DNA from: DAIDJD01 sp035485275
GTDB lineage: Bacteria > Oederibacteriota > JAJYGY01 > DAIDJD01
Length of the DNA stretch: 64,000 nt
Assembly: GCA_035485275.1 (NCBI GenBank)
Contig: DATHOE010000012.1
Span: forward strand, 124,001 to 188,000
Reading direction: 5' to 3'
Part shown: piece by piece, positions 8,789 through 17,577 of the stretch
Layout of the letters: each line of letters opens with the position of its first letter
Numbering within the stretch: the first letter of the stretch is position 1
The notes under the pieces: model-generated
The model's database searches: none
What the model was told of the DNA's origin: nothing
What the model saw: the letters and a program-made list of their open reading frames with translations, nothing else
Position numbers and translations under genes: made by a program

Positions 8789-11071
8789 ATGCGGAAGCTT
8801 TGCTCGGCCCTCCTTCTCGGCCTGACGGCCCTGGCTCCGGCCGCCCAGCTGCGCGCCTCCGGCGCGACCCCGGCCCCGGCGGCGCTCTCGCCCACGGGCG
8901 CCCCCTCCGACGCCGCGGACGCGAAAAAACCCGGGACCAAAGCCCTGCTCCAGGGCGGGAAATTCGACGAGAAGCAGCCCATCTCCATCCAGGGACGCAC
9001 CGTGCACTTCAACCAGGACAACGAGACCCTGCTGGCCGAGGGCAACGTGGTCCTGGTCAGCGGCGACACCCAGGTGCACGCCGAGCGCCTCTGGTATGAC
9101 ATGAAGCAGGGCACCCTGCGGGCCGAGGGCGACGTGGTCGTGGCCGACGCCTCGGGCAACACCCTGTGGGCCCAGCGCCTCGCCATGAACCAGGTCAGCC
9201 GCACGGGCCAGGCCGAGGACATCGTCTACGCCCAGGCGCCCTGGACCGCGGCCTGCGGCGGGGCCGACATCCTGCCGGGCAACGTGGTGGTCCTGCACGG
9301 CTGCGAATGCACCAGCTGCCTGCAGGAGAACCCCATGTGGCGCATCTGGGCCAAGACCCTGAAGATGAAGGCCGGCGACAAGCTGTGGGCCTGGGGCGTG
9401 TGGTTCTACACCGGCCGGGTGCCGGTCTTCTACGTCCCCTACTTCTCCAAGAGCCTCAAGGACCCCCGGGCGCCCATCGAGATCAAGCCGGGCTATTCCA
9501 CCTACCTGGGGAGCTACCTGGGGCTGGGCTACAACTACTTCCTCGACGACGGGGAGTACGGCACGGTGCGCTACGACTGGATGGAGAACGTGGGCAACGG
9601 CTACGGCCTGGGCCAGCACTACAAGTTCTGGGGCGGGGAAGGCACGGTCGCGGGCTACTACAACAACAACGTCAAGGACTCCAGCCTGCCGCCCGTGAAC
9701 TACAGCCTGAATCTGACCCACAAGCAGGTCCTGGGCACCGGCCTGACGCTGATGGCCAACGTGGACCTGCTCAGCAACCCGGACTTCAACCAGATCTTCA
9801 ACATCAACCAGGTCGACACCTACCAGCAGCGCGACTTCGTGGACCTGCAGTCCGTGCAGAAGGGCTACAACTGGTCCATCCAGGCCTCGAAGACCGTGGT
9901 CCTGGAGACCCTGCCCAGCGGCTCCTCCAGCGTGCAGAACGTCACCCAGACCGTGACCTCGCAGGAGCTGCTGCCCAGCGCCACCTTCAACATCCCGCCC
10001 ACGCCCCTGCGCTACGGCAGCCTGGTGGAATGGGGCTTCTCCTCCAGCGCGGGGCGAAGCCTGGTGACGCCCCAGGTGCTGGAGAACATCTCCGGCACCC
10101 CGGTGGTGGCCTACGCGCCCTACCAGAACTACTTCCTCGACGGAGTCACGCTGTCGCCCACGATCAGCGACACCTTCCCCATCCGCCGCGGCCTGGCCCT
10201 CAACGGCACGCTGGGCCTGAACACCGGCTGGGTGAAGGCCGAAGGCACCGTGCCGCAGGGCGTCACCGGCACGCCCGTCACGCCCTCCTGGGGCGCCATC
10301 CTGGCCGGCTACGACAGCAGCTTCGACCTGCAGGCCCGCCTGCGGCCGGGCGTGGTCACCGACCTGATCTACAGCTACCAGCGCGAGCTGGCGCCCGTGG
10401 CCGGCCTGCTGTGGAGCGGCGAGCAGCTCAACCAGCTCGAGTGGAAGATGCAGGCCCAGCTGACCAAGCCCCTGAGCGTCCTGCTCGACGAGAGCTACGA
10501 CATGCGGCCCTGGCTGACGGACAACGCCCTGGAGCGCCTGAGCCTGTTCTACCTGCAGTCCTCCTGGGCGCCAGGCGGGGACCATTCCGCCACCCTGTCC
10601 ACGGGCTTCGACGTGCCCGACGCGGTCTTCAAGACCGTGGACGCCGCCTACAACATCAACGACCCCAGGAAGCTCTGGCAGGCCAACCTGACCGTGGACT
10701 GGGTCAACAACACGGTCGAGCAGGTGGAGGACCCGCAGGACGCCACGGCCCCCTACGAATTCGCCTACCAGGACCCCCGCATCACGCCCGACCAGCTCTT
10801 CGCCGGCCTGCGCAACTCCCTGGTGCTGGGGCCGAAGTGGAAGGTCAGCTACTACGAGCAGCTGGACCTGGTGAACCGGCGCGTGAACGAGCAGGCCTAC
10901 ACCCTGGACCGCGACTTCAACTGCATCGAGCTGCAGCTCTATGCCCACCAGAACCTGACCGCCGGCTGGCAGTACGGCTTCTCCATCAGCCTGTCGGCGG
11001 CGCCGGGCGTGAAATTCGACACCAACCAGCTCAACGACGAACTGTTCAACCCCGCCCAGTACGGGTACTGA
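8789..11071 (+). CDS. lptD: LPS-assembly outer membrane protein LptD (OstA)
   Basis: A 760-residue outer membrane protein that inserts lipopolysaccharide into the outer leaflet. A signal peptide covers about residues 1-24. The N-terminal OstA/LptA-like beta-jellyroll repeats follow (QGRTVHFNQDNETLLAEGNV, then LWYDMKQGTLRAEGDVVV). Cysteines in the HGCECTSC region could form the disulfides known for LptD. From about residue 210 comes the beta-barrel, with aromatic alternating strands (VWFYTGRVPVFYVPYFSK, GYNYFLDDGEYGTVRYDW). The ATG at 8789 is the only start that leaves a clean signal peptide, but it has no Shine-Dalgarno and follows the terminator T-tract directly. No promoter is visible in front. 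The LPS context agrees with the glycan locus downstream. Confidence 0.88.
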   Translation: MRKLCSALLLGLTALAPAAQLRASGATPAPAALSPTGAPSDAADAKKPGTKALLQGGKFDEKQPISIQGRTVHFNQDNETLLAEGNVVLVSGDTQVHAERLWYDMKQGTLRAEGDVVVADASGNTLWAQRLAMNQVSRTGQAEDIVYAQAPWTAACGGADILPGNVVVLHGCECTSCLQENPMWRIWAKTLKMKAGDKLWAWGVWFYTGRVPVFYVPYFSKSLKDPRAPIEIKPGYSTYLGSYLGLGYNYFLDDGEYGTVRYDWMENVGNGYGLGQHYKFWGGEGTVAGYYNNNVKDSSLPPVNYSLNLTHKQVLGTGLTLMANVDLLSNPDFNQIFNINQVDTYQQRDFVDLQSVQKGYNWSIQASKTVVLETLPSGSSSVQNVTQTVTSQELLPSATFNIPPTPLRYGSLVEWGFSSSAGRSLVTPQVLENISGTPVVAYAPYQNYFLDGVTLSPTISDTFPIRRGLALNGTLGLNTGWVKAEGTVPQGVTGTPVTPSWGAILAGYDSSFDLQARLRPGVVTDLIYSYQRELAPVAGLLWSGEQLNQLEWKMQAQLTKPLSVLLDESYDMRPWLTDNALERLSLFYLQSSWAPGGDHSATLSTGFDVPDAVFKTVDAAYNINDPRKLWQANLTVDWVNNTVEQVEDPQDATAPYEFAYQDPRITPDQLFAGLRNSLVLGPKWKVSYYEQLDLVNRRVNEQAYTLDRDFNCIELQLYAHQNLTAGWQYGFSISLSAAPGVKFDTNQLNDELFNPAQYGY

Positions 11072-11076
11072 GCGCC

Positions 11077-11105
11077 TTGAGGGCGCTGGCGGGCTCCGCT
11101 ATAAT
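11077..11105 (+). promoter_or_regulatory. Sigma70-type promoter for the polysaccharide locus
   Basis: TTGAGG (11077-11082) and a perfect TATAAT (11100-11105) with a 17-base spacer. The -35 lies in the loop of a short hairpin (AGCGCC/GGCGCT, 11071-11087) that starts at the lptD stop codon. This is the only clear promoter I see for the ugd-led series of coupled genes. Confidence 0.7.
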
Positions 11106-11158
11106 CCGGCAGGCATAGGCGCTCCGGCGCCGCGCTTCCCGTCTTTTTAGAGGCTCTC

Positions 11159-12460
11159 TTGGAACTTTGTGTGATCGGGGTCGGCTATGTGGGCTTGGTC
11201 ACGGCGACCTGTTTCGCCGACCTGGGCAACCATGTCGTGTGCGTGGACACGGACAAGAAGAAGATCGCCGGCCTGAAGCAGGGCCACATCCCCATCTACG
11301 AGCCGGGGCTCGAGGAGATGGTGCGGCGCAACCACAAGGACAAGCGCCTGGTCTTCACCACCGACCTGAAGACCGGCCTGGCCGGGGCCGAGGTGGCCTT
11401 CATCGCCGTGGGCACGCCCAGCATGTCCAGCGGCGAGGCCAACCTGGACTACGTCAAGGAGGTCGCCCGCGGCATCGGCCGCCACTGCGCCGGGGAGCTC
11501 ATCGTCGTGGACAAGAGCACGGTGCCCGTGGGCATGGGCGACATGGTCGCCAGCCTGATCGAGGAGGAGATCGAGCACCGCAAGGCCAAGCACCGCGTGG
11601 CGGTGGTGTCCTGCCCCGAGTTCCTGCGCGAGGGCTCCGCCCTGCACGACTTCATGAACCCCGACCGCATCGTCATCGGCTGCGCCGACCGCCGGCCGGC
11701 CGACAAGGTGGCCGAGCTGTTCCAGAACCTGCCCGGCGAGAAGATGATCACCGACCTGCGCTCGGCGGAGATGATCAAGTACGCCAGCAACGCCTTCCTC
11801 GCCACCAAGATCAGCTTCATCAACGAGATCGCCAACCTGTGCGAGCGCGTGGACGCGGACGTCTCCCAGGTGGCCGACGGCATGGGCCTGGACAAGCGCA
11901 TCGGCGCCGCCTTCCTCAACGCCGGCGCCGGATACGGCGGCAGCTGCTTCCCCAAGGACGTCAGCGCCCTGGTCCAGATCGCGGAGAAGGAGGGCTACGG
12001 CTTCCAGATCCTGAAGAGCGTCATGGCGGTCAACGAGCTGCAGAAGCGCGGCATGCTGGCGCGCATCAAGAAGCTGGTGGGCACCTTCGAGGGCAAGACC
12101 TTCGCGGTGCTCGGCCTGGCCTTCAAGGCCAACACCGACGACATGCGCGACGCCGTCAGCATCGACCTCTGCCGCGGGCTGATCGAGAAGGGCGCGCGCG
12201 TGCGCGCCTTCGACCCGGCCGCCATGGAGCACGCCCACCGCCTGCTGCCCGCCGTGCGCCTGTGCAGCGACGCCATGGACGCCGCCCGGGGGGCCCACTG
12301 CCTGGTGATCCTGACCGAGTGGAACGAGTTCAAGGACCTCAACCTGGCCGCGGTCAAGAAGGCCATGAAGACGCCCATCATCGTGGACGGGCGCAACATC
12401 TACGACCCCGCCAAGGTGAAGAAGCTCGGCTTCGCCTACCAGGGCGTGGGTCGCTCTTGA
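11159..12460 (+). CDS. ugd: UDP-glucose 6-dehydrogenase
   Basis: A 433-residue cytoplasmic enzyme oxidising UDP-glucose to UDP-glucuronate with NAD+. The Rossmann start is CVIGVGYVGLVTATCFADLGN, the central helix region is EMIKYASNAFLATKISFINE, and the catalytic cysteine is in GYGGSCFPKDV. The C-terminal domain has FKANTDDMRDA, then VDGRNIYDP. The TTG at 11159 is preferred because it gives the usual N-terminus and follows AGAGG. It leads the glycan locus and feeds uronic acid-derived sugars to it. Confidence 0.95.
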   Translation: MELCVIGVGYVGLVTATCFADLGNHVVCVDTDKKKIAGLKQGHIPIYEPGLEEMVRRNHKDKRLVFTTDLKTGLAGAEVAFIAVGTPSMSSGEANLDYVKEVARGIGRHCAGELIVVDKSTVPVGMGDMVASLIEEEIEHRKAKHRVAVVSCPEFLREGSALHDFMNPDRIVIGCADRRPADKVAELFQNLPGEKMITDLRSAEMIKYASNAFLATKISFINEIANLCERVDADVSQVADGMGLDKRIGAAFLNAGAGYGGSCFPKDVSALVQIAEKEGYGFQILKSVMAVNELQKRGMLARIKKLVGTFEGKTFAVLGLAFKANTDDMRDAVSIDLCRGLIEKGARVRAFDPAAMEHAHRLLPAVRLCSDAMDAARGAHCLVILTEWNEFKDLNLAAVKKAMKTPIIVDGRNIYDPAKVKKLGFAYQGVGRS

Positions 12461-12468
12461 AGGCGCGC

Positions 12469-13575
12469 GTGAAGGTCCCGCTGATCGACCTGGCCGCCCA
12501 GGCGCGGCCGCTGAAGGCCGCCATCCTCAAGGATTGGGCGCGCATCCTCGACCAGGGCGCCTACATCAACGGCGAGCACGGGCGGCTCTTCGAGGCCGAG
12601 CTGGCCGCCCACCTGGGCGTGAAGTTCGTGGTTGGCTGCAACAGCGGCACCGACGCCCTGGTGCTGGCCCTGCGCGCCGCGGGCGTCGGGCCGGGGGACG
12701 AGGTCATCGTGCCGGCCTTCAGCTTCTTCGCCACGGCCGAGGCGGTCAGCCTGGTGGGCGCGGCCCCGGTCTTCTGCGACATCGTCGCGGACTCCTTCCT
12801 GCTGGACACGGGCGAGGCCATGAAGCGCCTGGGCCCCCGCTGCAAGGCGGTCCTGCCCGTGCACCTCTTCGGCCGCGTGTTCGACGTGGACGGCCTGAAG
12901 GCCCGCCTCAGGAAGGCCGGCCGCGGGGACCTGGCGGTGATCGAGGACGCCTGCCAGAGCCTGGGCGCCTCCCGCGCGGGCAAGCCCGGGCCCCTGGTGC
13001 GGGGCCTGGCCTCGGCCATCAGCTTCTACCCCACCAAGAACCTTTCCGCGGCCGGCGACGCCGGCGCCCTGGCCACGGACGACGCGGACCTGGCCGCCCT
13101 GGCCCGCCGCCTGCGCGAGCACGGCAGCCCCAAGCGCTATGTGCACACGGAGATCGGCTACAACAGCCGGCTCGACGAGCTCCAGGCCGCGGTGCTGCGG
13201 CGCAAGCTGCCGAAGCTGGACCGCTGGGTCGCGGCGCGCCGCCGCCACGCCCTTTCCTACGGCAGGCTGCTGAAGGGCCTGCCCCTGGGGCTCCCGGCGC
13301 AGGCGCCCGGGGACGCGTGGCACCAGTACACCGTGCGGGTGCCGGAAGGGAAGCGCGAGGCGCTGCGGGAGCACCTGGCCCTCAACGGCGTGGCCAGTTC
13401 CGTGTTTTACCCCGTCTGCATGCACCAGCAGGGCCCCTACGCGGCCCGCGCGCCCAAATTGCCCGAGGCCGAAAGGGCCGCGGCCGAAGTCCTGTCCCTG
13501 CCCTTTTTTCCCGAAATGAGCGCCGGCCAGCTCGCCGCCGTCGCGGACGCCGTCCGGCGTTTCTATGCCGCCTGA
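12469..13575 (+). CDS. DegT/DnrJ/EryC1-type sugar aminotransferase
   Basis: A PLP-dependent aminotransferase of about 368 residues acting on nucleotide-linked keto-sugars. It has NSGTDALVLALRAAGVGPGDEV, the EDACQSLGA segment, the PLP lysine in FYPTKNLSAAGD and GYNSRLDELQAAVL. The GTG at 12469 is five bases after GAAGG and gives the common N-terminus KVPLIDL. A TTG at 12457, overlapping the ugd stop (TTGA), is the alternative. It resembles the WbpE/QdtB branch, so a 3-amino or 4-amino sugar product is likely. The ketoreductase or dehydratase needed to make its substrate is not in the window. It overlaps the next gene by 11 bases. Confidence 0.9.
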   Translation: MKVPLIDLAAQARPLKAAILKDWARILDQGAYINGEHGRLFEAELAAHLGVKFVVGCNSGTDALVLALRAAGVGPGDEVIVPAFSFFATAEAVSLVGAAPVFCDIVADSFLLDTGEAMKRLGPRCKAVLPVHLFGRVFDVDGLKARLRKAGRGDLAVIEDACQSLGASRAGKPGPLVRGLASAISFYPTKNLSAAGDAGALATDDADLAALARRLREHGSPKRYVHTEIGYNSRLDELQAAVLRRKLPKLDRWVAARRRHALSYGRLLKGLPLGLPAQAPGDAWHQYTVRVPEGKREALREHLALNGVASSVFYPVCMHQQGPYAARAPKLPEAERAAAEVLSLPFFPEMSAGQLAAVADAVRRFYAA

Positions 13576-14815
13576 GGACCTGGCCGGCTCCGCGCGCGCG
13601 GCCCTCGTGTCCGCCCTGCCCGCGGACGCCGCCCGTTTGCGGGTCCGTCCACCCGACCCCTATGTCTATCCATCCCGCGCCAAGCGCGCGGGCGCCAGGG
13701 CCCTGGACCTCGTCGGAGGCCTCATCCTGGGGCGCCGGCCGCCGGCCGTGGACTGGAGCCGCGTGCGCCGGGTGGCCCTTATCCGCCTGGACCACCTGGG
13801 CGACCTGGTGCTGGCCCTGCCCGCCCTGCGGCGCCTGAGGCTGGCCCTGCCCCAGGCGAAGATCGATTTGTGGGTGGGGCCCTGGGGCCGCGACCTGGGG
13901 GCCCTGTTCGCGGACGCGGACGCGGTGCATGTGGCGGAAGCGCCCTGGTTCGCGCGTCCGCGGCGCGAGGACTGGCCCTGGGCCAGCATCGGCGCCCTGG
14001 GCCGGGGGCTGCGGGCCGGGAACTATGACGCGGCCTTCGAGTTGCGCGGCGAGCTGCGCCATCTCCTGGCACTACGCCTGTCCGGCATCCCGGTGCGGGC
14101 CGGGCAGGCGGTCACGGCCGGCGGGTTTTTGCTGAGCCATCCGGTGCGCTGGTTCGCGGGCATGCAGGAGGCCCAGCAGAGCCTCTCCCTTCTCGACCAG
14201 GTGGGCCTGGCGCCCGCGGAACAGGGAAGCGCCCCCTACCTCAAGCTGCCGGCGGCGTCCCTGCGCGAGGCCGCGGCCCTGTCGAAATCCCTGAAACTGG
14301 GGGCCACGCCGATTCTGGTCCAGGCCGGCGGCGGCGCGCCGTCGCGGCTCTGGACGCCCGAGGCCTGGGCCGCGGTGCTGCGAGGCCTGCCCTCCGCCGC
14401 CCCGGTGGCCCTGCTCGGTTCCGACGGGGAGGCCGCGGCCATGCGGGCCATCGCCGCCCGCGTGAAGCGCCCGGTGGCCGTCGCCGCGGGGCGCCTGAGC
14501 ATGGCGACCCTCGCGGCCCTGGTGGGCGAGGCCCGCCTGGTCCTGGCCGTGAACACGGGCGTGGCCCATCTGGCCGCGATCCAGGGCCGGCCCCTGGTGG
14601 TGGTTTTTTCCGCGGCCAATGAGGCCGCGCGCTGGGCGCCCAAGGGCCCCAAGGTGCGGGTGCTGACGGCCGAGGGCTTCCCCTGCGCGCCCTGCGAGCG
14701 CAGCGAGTGCCCCTACGACCAGGCCTGCATGCGCGCCGTTTCCCCGAGAGAAGTGCTCCTCCAAGCGCAGGGCCTCCTGAAGGCCGGCGCCCCCCCGCGC
14801 AAGAGGCGGACTTGA
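13565..14815 (+). CDS. Glycosyltransferase family 9 (heptosyltransferase-like)
   Basis: A 416-residue GT-B enzyme of the ADP-heptose:LPS transferase family. The N-terminal hallmark RLDHLGDLVLALPALRRLR and the C-terminal NTGVAHLAAIQGRPLVVVF are both present. A Cys-rich tail (CAPCERSECPYDQACM) is usual in this family. It probably adds a sugar, perhaps a heptose, to LPS core or a related glycolipid on the cytoplasmic face. It starts at ATG 13565 inside the end of the aminotransferase gene and overlaps the start of the next gene, so translation is probably coupled. The true donor sugar cannot be read from sequence. Confidence 0.88.
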   Translation: MPPEDLAGSARAALVSALPADAARLRVRPPDPYVYPSRAKRAGARALDLVGGLILGRRPPAVDWSRVRRVALIRLDHLGDLVLALPALRRLRLALPQAKIDLWVGPWGRDLGALFADADAVHVAEAPWFARPRREDWPWASIGALGRGLRAGNYDAAFELRGELRHLLALRLSGIPVRAGQAVTAGGFLLSHPVRWFAGMQEAQQSLSLLDQVGLAPAEQGSAPYLKLPAASLREAAALSKSLKLGATPILVQAGGGAPSRLWTPEAWAAVLRGLPSAAPVALLGSDGEAAAMRAIAARVKRPVAVAAGRLSMATLAALVGEARLVLAVNTGVAHLAAIQGRPLVVVFSAANEAARWAPKGPKVRVLTAEGFPCAPCERSECPYDQACMRAVSPREVLLQAQGLLKAGAPPRKRRT

Positions 14816-16119
14816 ACGAGACGCTCGATCGCCGTCTGAAGGCCGTCACCGCTTCGGGACTCTGGGCCTTCGCCCTGGTCACCACGCTTTCCATCGCCAT
14901 GCAGAACGTCTTTTTCGTGGCCCTGGCCGCCTGGCTGCTGCGGCGCCTCTGGGTGGAGAAGAGGAGGCCCAGCTTCCCGGCCTGGGGCTGGGTCTGGGTG
15001 GCCTTCATGGCCTGGGCCCTGCTGGCGTCCTGCCTGGCGCCGAACCAGGCGCATTCCCTGGACACCTGGAAGAAATGGCTCCTCGCCATGGTGACCTGGT
15101 GCGTGGCCGACGCGGTGGAGGACGAGCGCCAATTGCGCGGCCTGCTGGGCGCCCTGCTGGTGGGCGCGGCCCTGGTGAACCTCGGCGCGGCCCTCTGGTT
15201 CGGGTCCCAACCCTTCCTGGCCTGGGCCAAGGGCGAAGCCTGGCCCGCGGTGGCCTACCACTGGGTCGAGGACGTGGAGTGGCGCGCCCGCGCGGGCTCC
15301 GGGGGCTACATGGTCCTGGCGGGCTGCGACACCCTGCTCATCCTCTTTTTCAGCGGCCTGGCCATGGAGGACCCCGCCTGGAGGCGGCCCGCGGTCTTCG
15401 CCTGCATCGGCTCCATGGTCCTTGGCCTCATCCTGACCATGACCCGCGGCGCCTGGATCGCCGCGGCCTTGGGGCTGGCGGTCCTGTGCCTGTGGCGGCG
15501 CCCGCGCCTGGGCCTCGCGTTCGTGGCCGTGCTGGCCCTCGCCTATCTCCTTTTTCCGAACTCGGTCTTCTCCCGGCGCCTCAAGTCCGTGGGCGACCTG
15601 AACAACGACAGCAACCGCGAACGCATCTTCATGGCCCAGGCCGGCCTGGGCATCCTGCATGACCATCCCCTGCTGGGGATCGGGGACAGCCTCTCCAGCT
15701 TCGACCGCCCCGGGCCGAAGGGGACCACGGAGCACGTCACCGGTTATTTCCTCCAGTACCGCAGCCCCGAAGCCGTGCATTGGTACAACGTCGAGCACGC
15801 GGCCACGGACACCAACAAGGAAGTGGGGCACCTGCACGACGTGCCCCTGCAGCTGGCGGTCATGTACGGCCTGCCAGGGCTCTGCCTGGCCGCTGTCTTT
15901 TTCGCGGGCCTGGTCCTGGCCGGCCTGCGCAAGCGCCTGGACGGCGCCAGCGCCCTGGCGCGCGGCACGGGGCTGGGCATGGCCTGCGCCCTGCTCGCCT
16001 TCTTCGTCCACGGCATGACCGAATACAACCTGGGCTCCGTGCAGTCCTCCTTCACGCTCTGGTTCGTGGTCGGCCTGGCCCTGGCGGCGGACCGGCTGGG
16101 CAAGGCGGCCCGCCCGTGA
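14812..16119 (+). CDS. O-antigen ligase / polymerase-like membrane protein (Wzy_C family)
   Basis: A polytopic inner membrane protein of about 435 residues with about 10-12 hydrophobic segments. The Wzy_C core is visible: MTRGAWIAAALGLAVL, then RIFMAQAGLGILHDHPLLGIG, a large periplasmic loop, and HLHDVPLQLAVMYGLPGL with the conserved His. The family contains WaaL ligases and some Wzy polymerases, and sequence alone does not separate them. The TTG at 14812 overlaps the previous stop as TTGA and gives a short cytoplasmic N-terminus. It works with the flippase and sugar-phosphate transferase downstream. Confidence 0.87.
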   Translation: MNETLDRRLKAVTASGLWAFALVTTLSIAMQNVFFVALAAWLLRRLWVEKRRPSFPAWGWVWVAFMAWALLASCLAPNQAHSLDTWKKWLLAMVTWCVADAVEDERQLRGLLGALLVGAALVNLGAALWFGSQPFLAWAKGEAWPAVAYHWVEDVEWRARAGSGGYMVLAGCDTLLILFFSGLAMEDPAWRRPAVFACIGSMVLGLILTMTRGAWIAAALGLAVLCLWRRPRLGLAFVAVLALAYLLFPNSVFSRRLKSVGDLNNDSNRERIFMAQAGLGILHDHPLLGIGDSLSSFDRPGPKGTTEHVTGYFLQYRSPEAVHWYNVEHAATDTNKEVGHLHDVPLQLAVMYGLPGLCLAAVFFAGLVLAGLRKRLDGASALARGTGLGMACALLAFFVHGMTEYNLGSVQSSFTLWFVVGLALAADRLGKAARP

Positions 16120-17528
16120 CCAGCGACCGGCGCCGCCTCTTCAAGATCCTGCGCCTGGCCTTCGACCTGGGCCTGGTGGTCGCGGCCTACGCCCTGCTCA
16201 GGCTGAGCGCCACCTGCTGCGGCAATCCGCTGGGCCTGGAGATCACCTGGCATTCGGACTACCTCTTCCGCCTGCCGGCCTACCTGACCCTGTGCTGGGC
16301 CTTCGCCTTCCTGGCCTCCGGCGCCTACGACCGCGACACCCGCCGCGTGGGCCTGGCGGGGGCCCTCTGGTCCGTGGCCAAGGTCGGCGCGCTCATGCTG
16401 GCCGTGTTCGTGCTGGGGCTCTTCGTGGCCAAGATCGGCTACGTCTCGCGCAAGTTCCTGGGCGTCTACATGCTCCTGTGCTGGTTCGCCCTGGGCATGA
16501 GCAAGTGGTCCGAGCTGCGGGCCCTGCGGGGCATGCGCCGCCTGGGCTTCAACACGCTGAGCGTGATCCTGGTGGGCGAGGGCGCCGAGCTGAAGCGGGC
16601 GCTGGCGGTCTACGAGGCGCACCCGGAATGGGGCTACCGCGTGGCCGGGGCCTTGGGGCTGGTATCCGCCCATGAGCGTTCGGCCGGGCCGCGCTCCCTG
16701 GGCAAGCTCGACGACCTCGAGGAGGTGCTGCGCACGCGCGTGGTGGACGAACTGGTCTTCGCGGCAGCGCCCCAGCATGTCGCGGCCCTGCGCCGCACCC
16801 TGGAGACCGCGGGCCTGGCGGGCGTGCCCGTGCGGGTCCTGCTCGACGCGGCCTTCGGCGCCGGGGCCTCGGTGGAGCGCCTGGGCGCGGACCTCTGCCT
16901 GGTGGCGCGCCAGGACAGCCGCAATCCCTACAGCCTCATGGCCAAGGGGATCTTCGACCGCACGGCCGCGCTGCTCGCGCTGCTGCTCCTGAGCCCCCTG
17001 CTCCTGGCCATATCCGTGGGCGTCCTGCTCTCCAGCGGCTGGCCCATCTTCTTCGTGCAGAAACGCGCCGGGCTCAAGGGGCGCGTTTTCTTTTTGTACA
17101 AGTTCCGCACCATGGTCCAGGGCGCGCGCGGCCTGCAATCCGGCCTGGGCGGGGCCAACGAGATGGACGGCCCGGTCTTCAAGGTCAAGGACGACCCCCG
17201 CGTCACGCCCCTGGGGCGCTTCCTGCGCCGCAGCACCCTCGACGAGCTGCCCCAGTTCTTCAACGTCCTGCGCGGGGAGATGTCCCTGGTCGGGCCGCGC
17301 CCCCTGGCCAACTACGAGGCGCGCAAGGTGCCGCATTGGGCCCGGCGCCGCAGCTCGGTCAAGCCGGGCCTGACCTGCTACTGGCAGGTCATGGGTCGCA
17401 ACAAGCTGAGCTTCGAGCAGTGGATGCGCCTGGACCTGCGCTACATCGACGAGTGGTCCCTGGGGCTCGACCTGAGCCTCCTGCTGCGCACGGTGCCGGC
17501 CCTGCTCTTCTCGCGGGGGGCCTATTAG
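16116..17528 (+). CDS. Polyprenyl-phosphate sugar-1-phosphate transferase (WcaJ/WbaP type)
   Basis: A 470-residue enzyme that starts lipid-linked oligosaccharide assembly by moving a sugar-1-phosphate onto undecaprenyl phosphate. Four N-terminal membrane segments lie at about 10-130, followed by a Rossmann-like CoA-binding-type domain and a further membrane helix near 290. The catalytic bacterial-sugar-transferase domain has FVQKRAGLKGRVFFLYKFRTM, then LRRSTLDELPQFFNVLRGEMSLVGPRP and the C-terminal PGLTCYWQVMGRN. GTG start overlaps the previous stop (GTGA). It is the likely priming enzyme of the locus. Confidence 0.93.
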   Translation: MTSDRRRLFKILRLAFDLGLVVAAYALLRLSATCCGNPLGLEITWHSDYLFRLPAYLTLCWAFAFLASGAYDRDTRRVGLAGALWSVAKVGALMLAVFVLGLFVAKIGYVSRKFLGVYMLLCWFALGMSKWSELRALRGMRRLGFNTLSVILVGEGAELKRALAVYEAHPEWGYRVAGALGLVSAHERSAGPRSLGKLDDLEEVLRTRVVDELVFAAAPQHVAALRRTLETAGLAGVPVRVLLDAAFGAGASVERLGADLCLVARQDSRNPYSLMAKGIFDRTAALLALLLLSPLLLAISVGVLLSSGWPIFFVQKRAGLKGRVFFLYKFRTMVQGARGLQSGLGGANEMDGPVFKVKDDPRVTPLGRFLRRSTLDELPQFFNVLRGEMSLVGPRPLANYEARKVPHWARRRSSVKPGLTCYWQVMGRNKLSFEQWMRLDLRYIDEWSLGLDLSLLLRTVPALLFSRGAY

Positions 17529-17577
17529 CGGGCGCGCGAGGAAGGCGGCGTCCCTGTCCACGCGCGCGAGGCGCCGG

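Noticed and set aside
11167..12456. Apparent 430-residue N-terminal extension of the DegT aminotransferase, inside ugd
   Set aside because: The region is an out-of-frame reading of ugd, rich in Arg, Gly and Pro; the real start is near 12457-12469.
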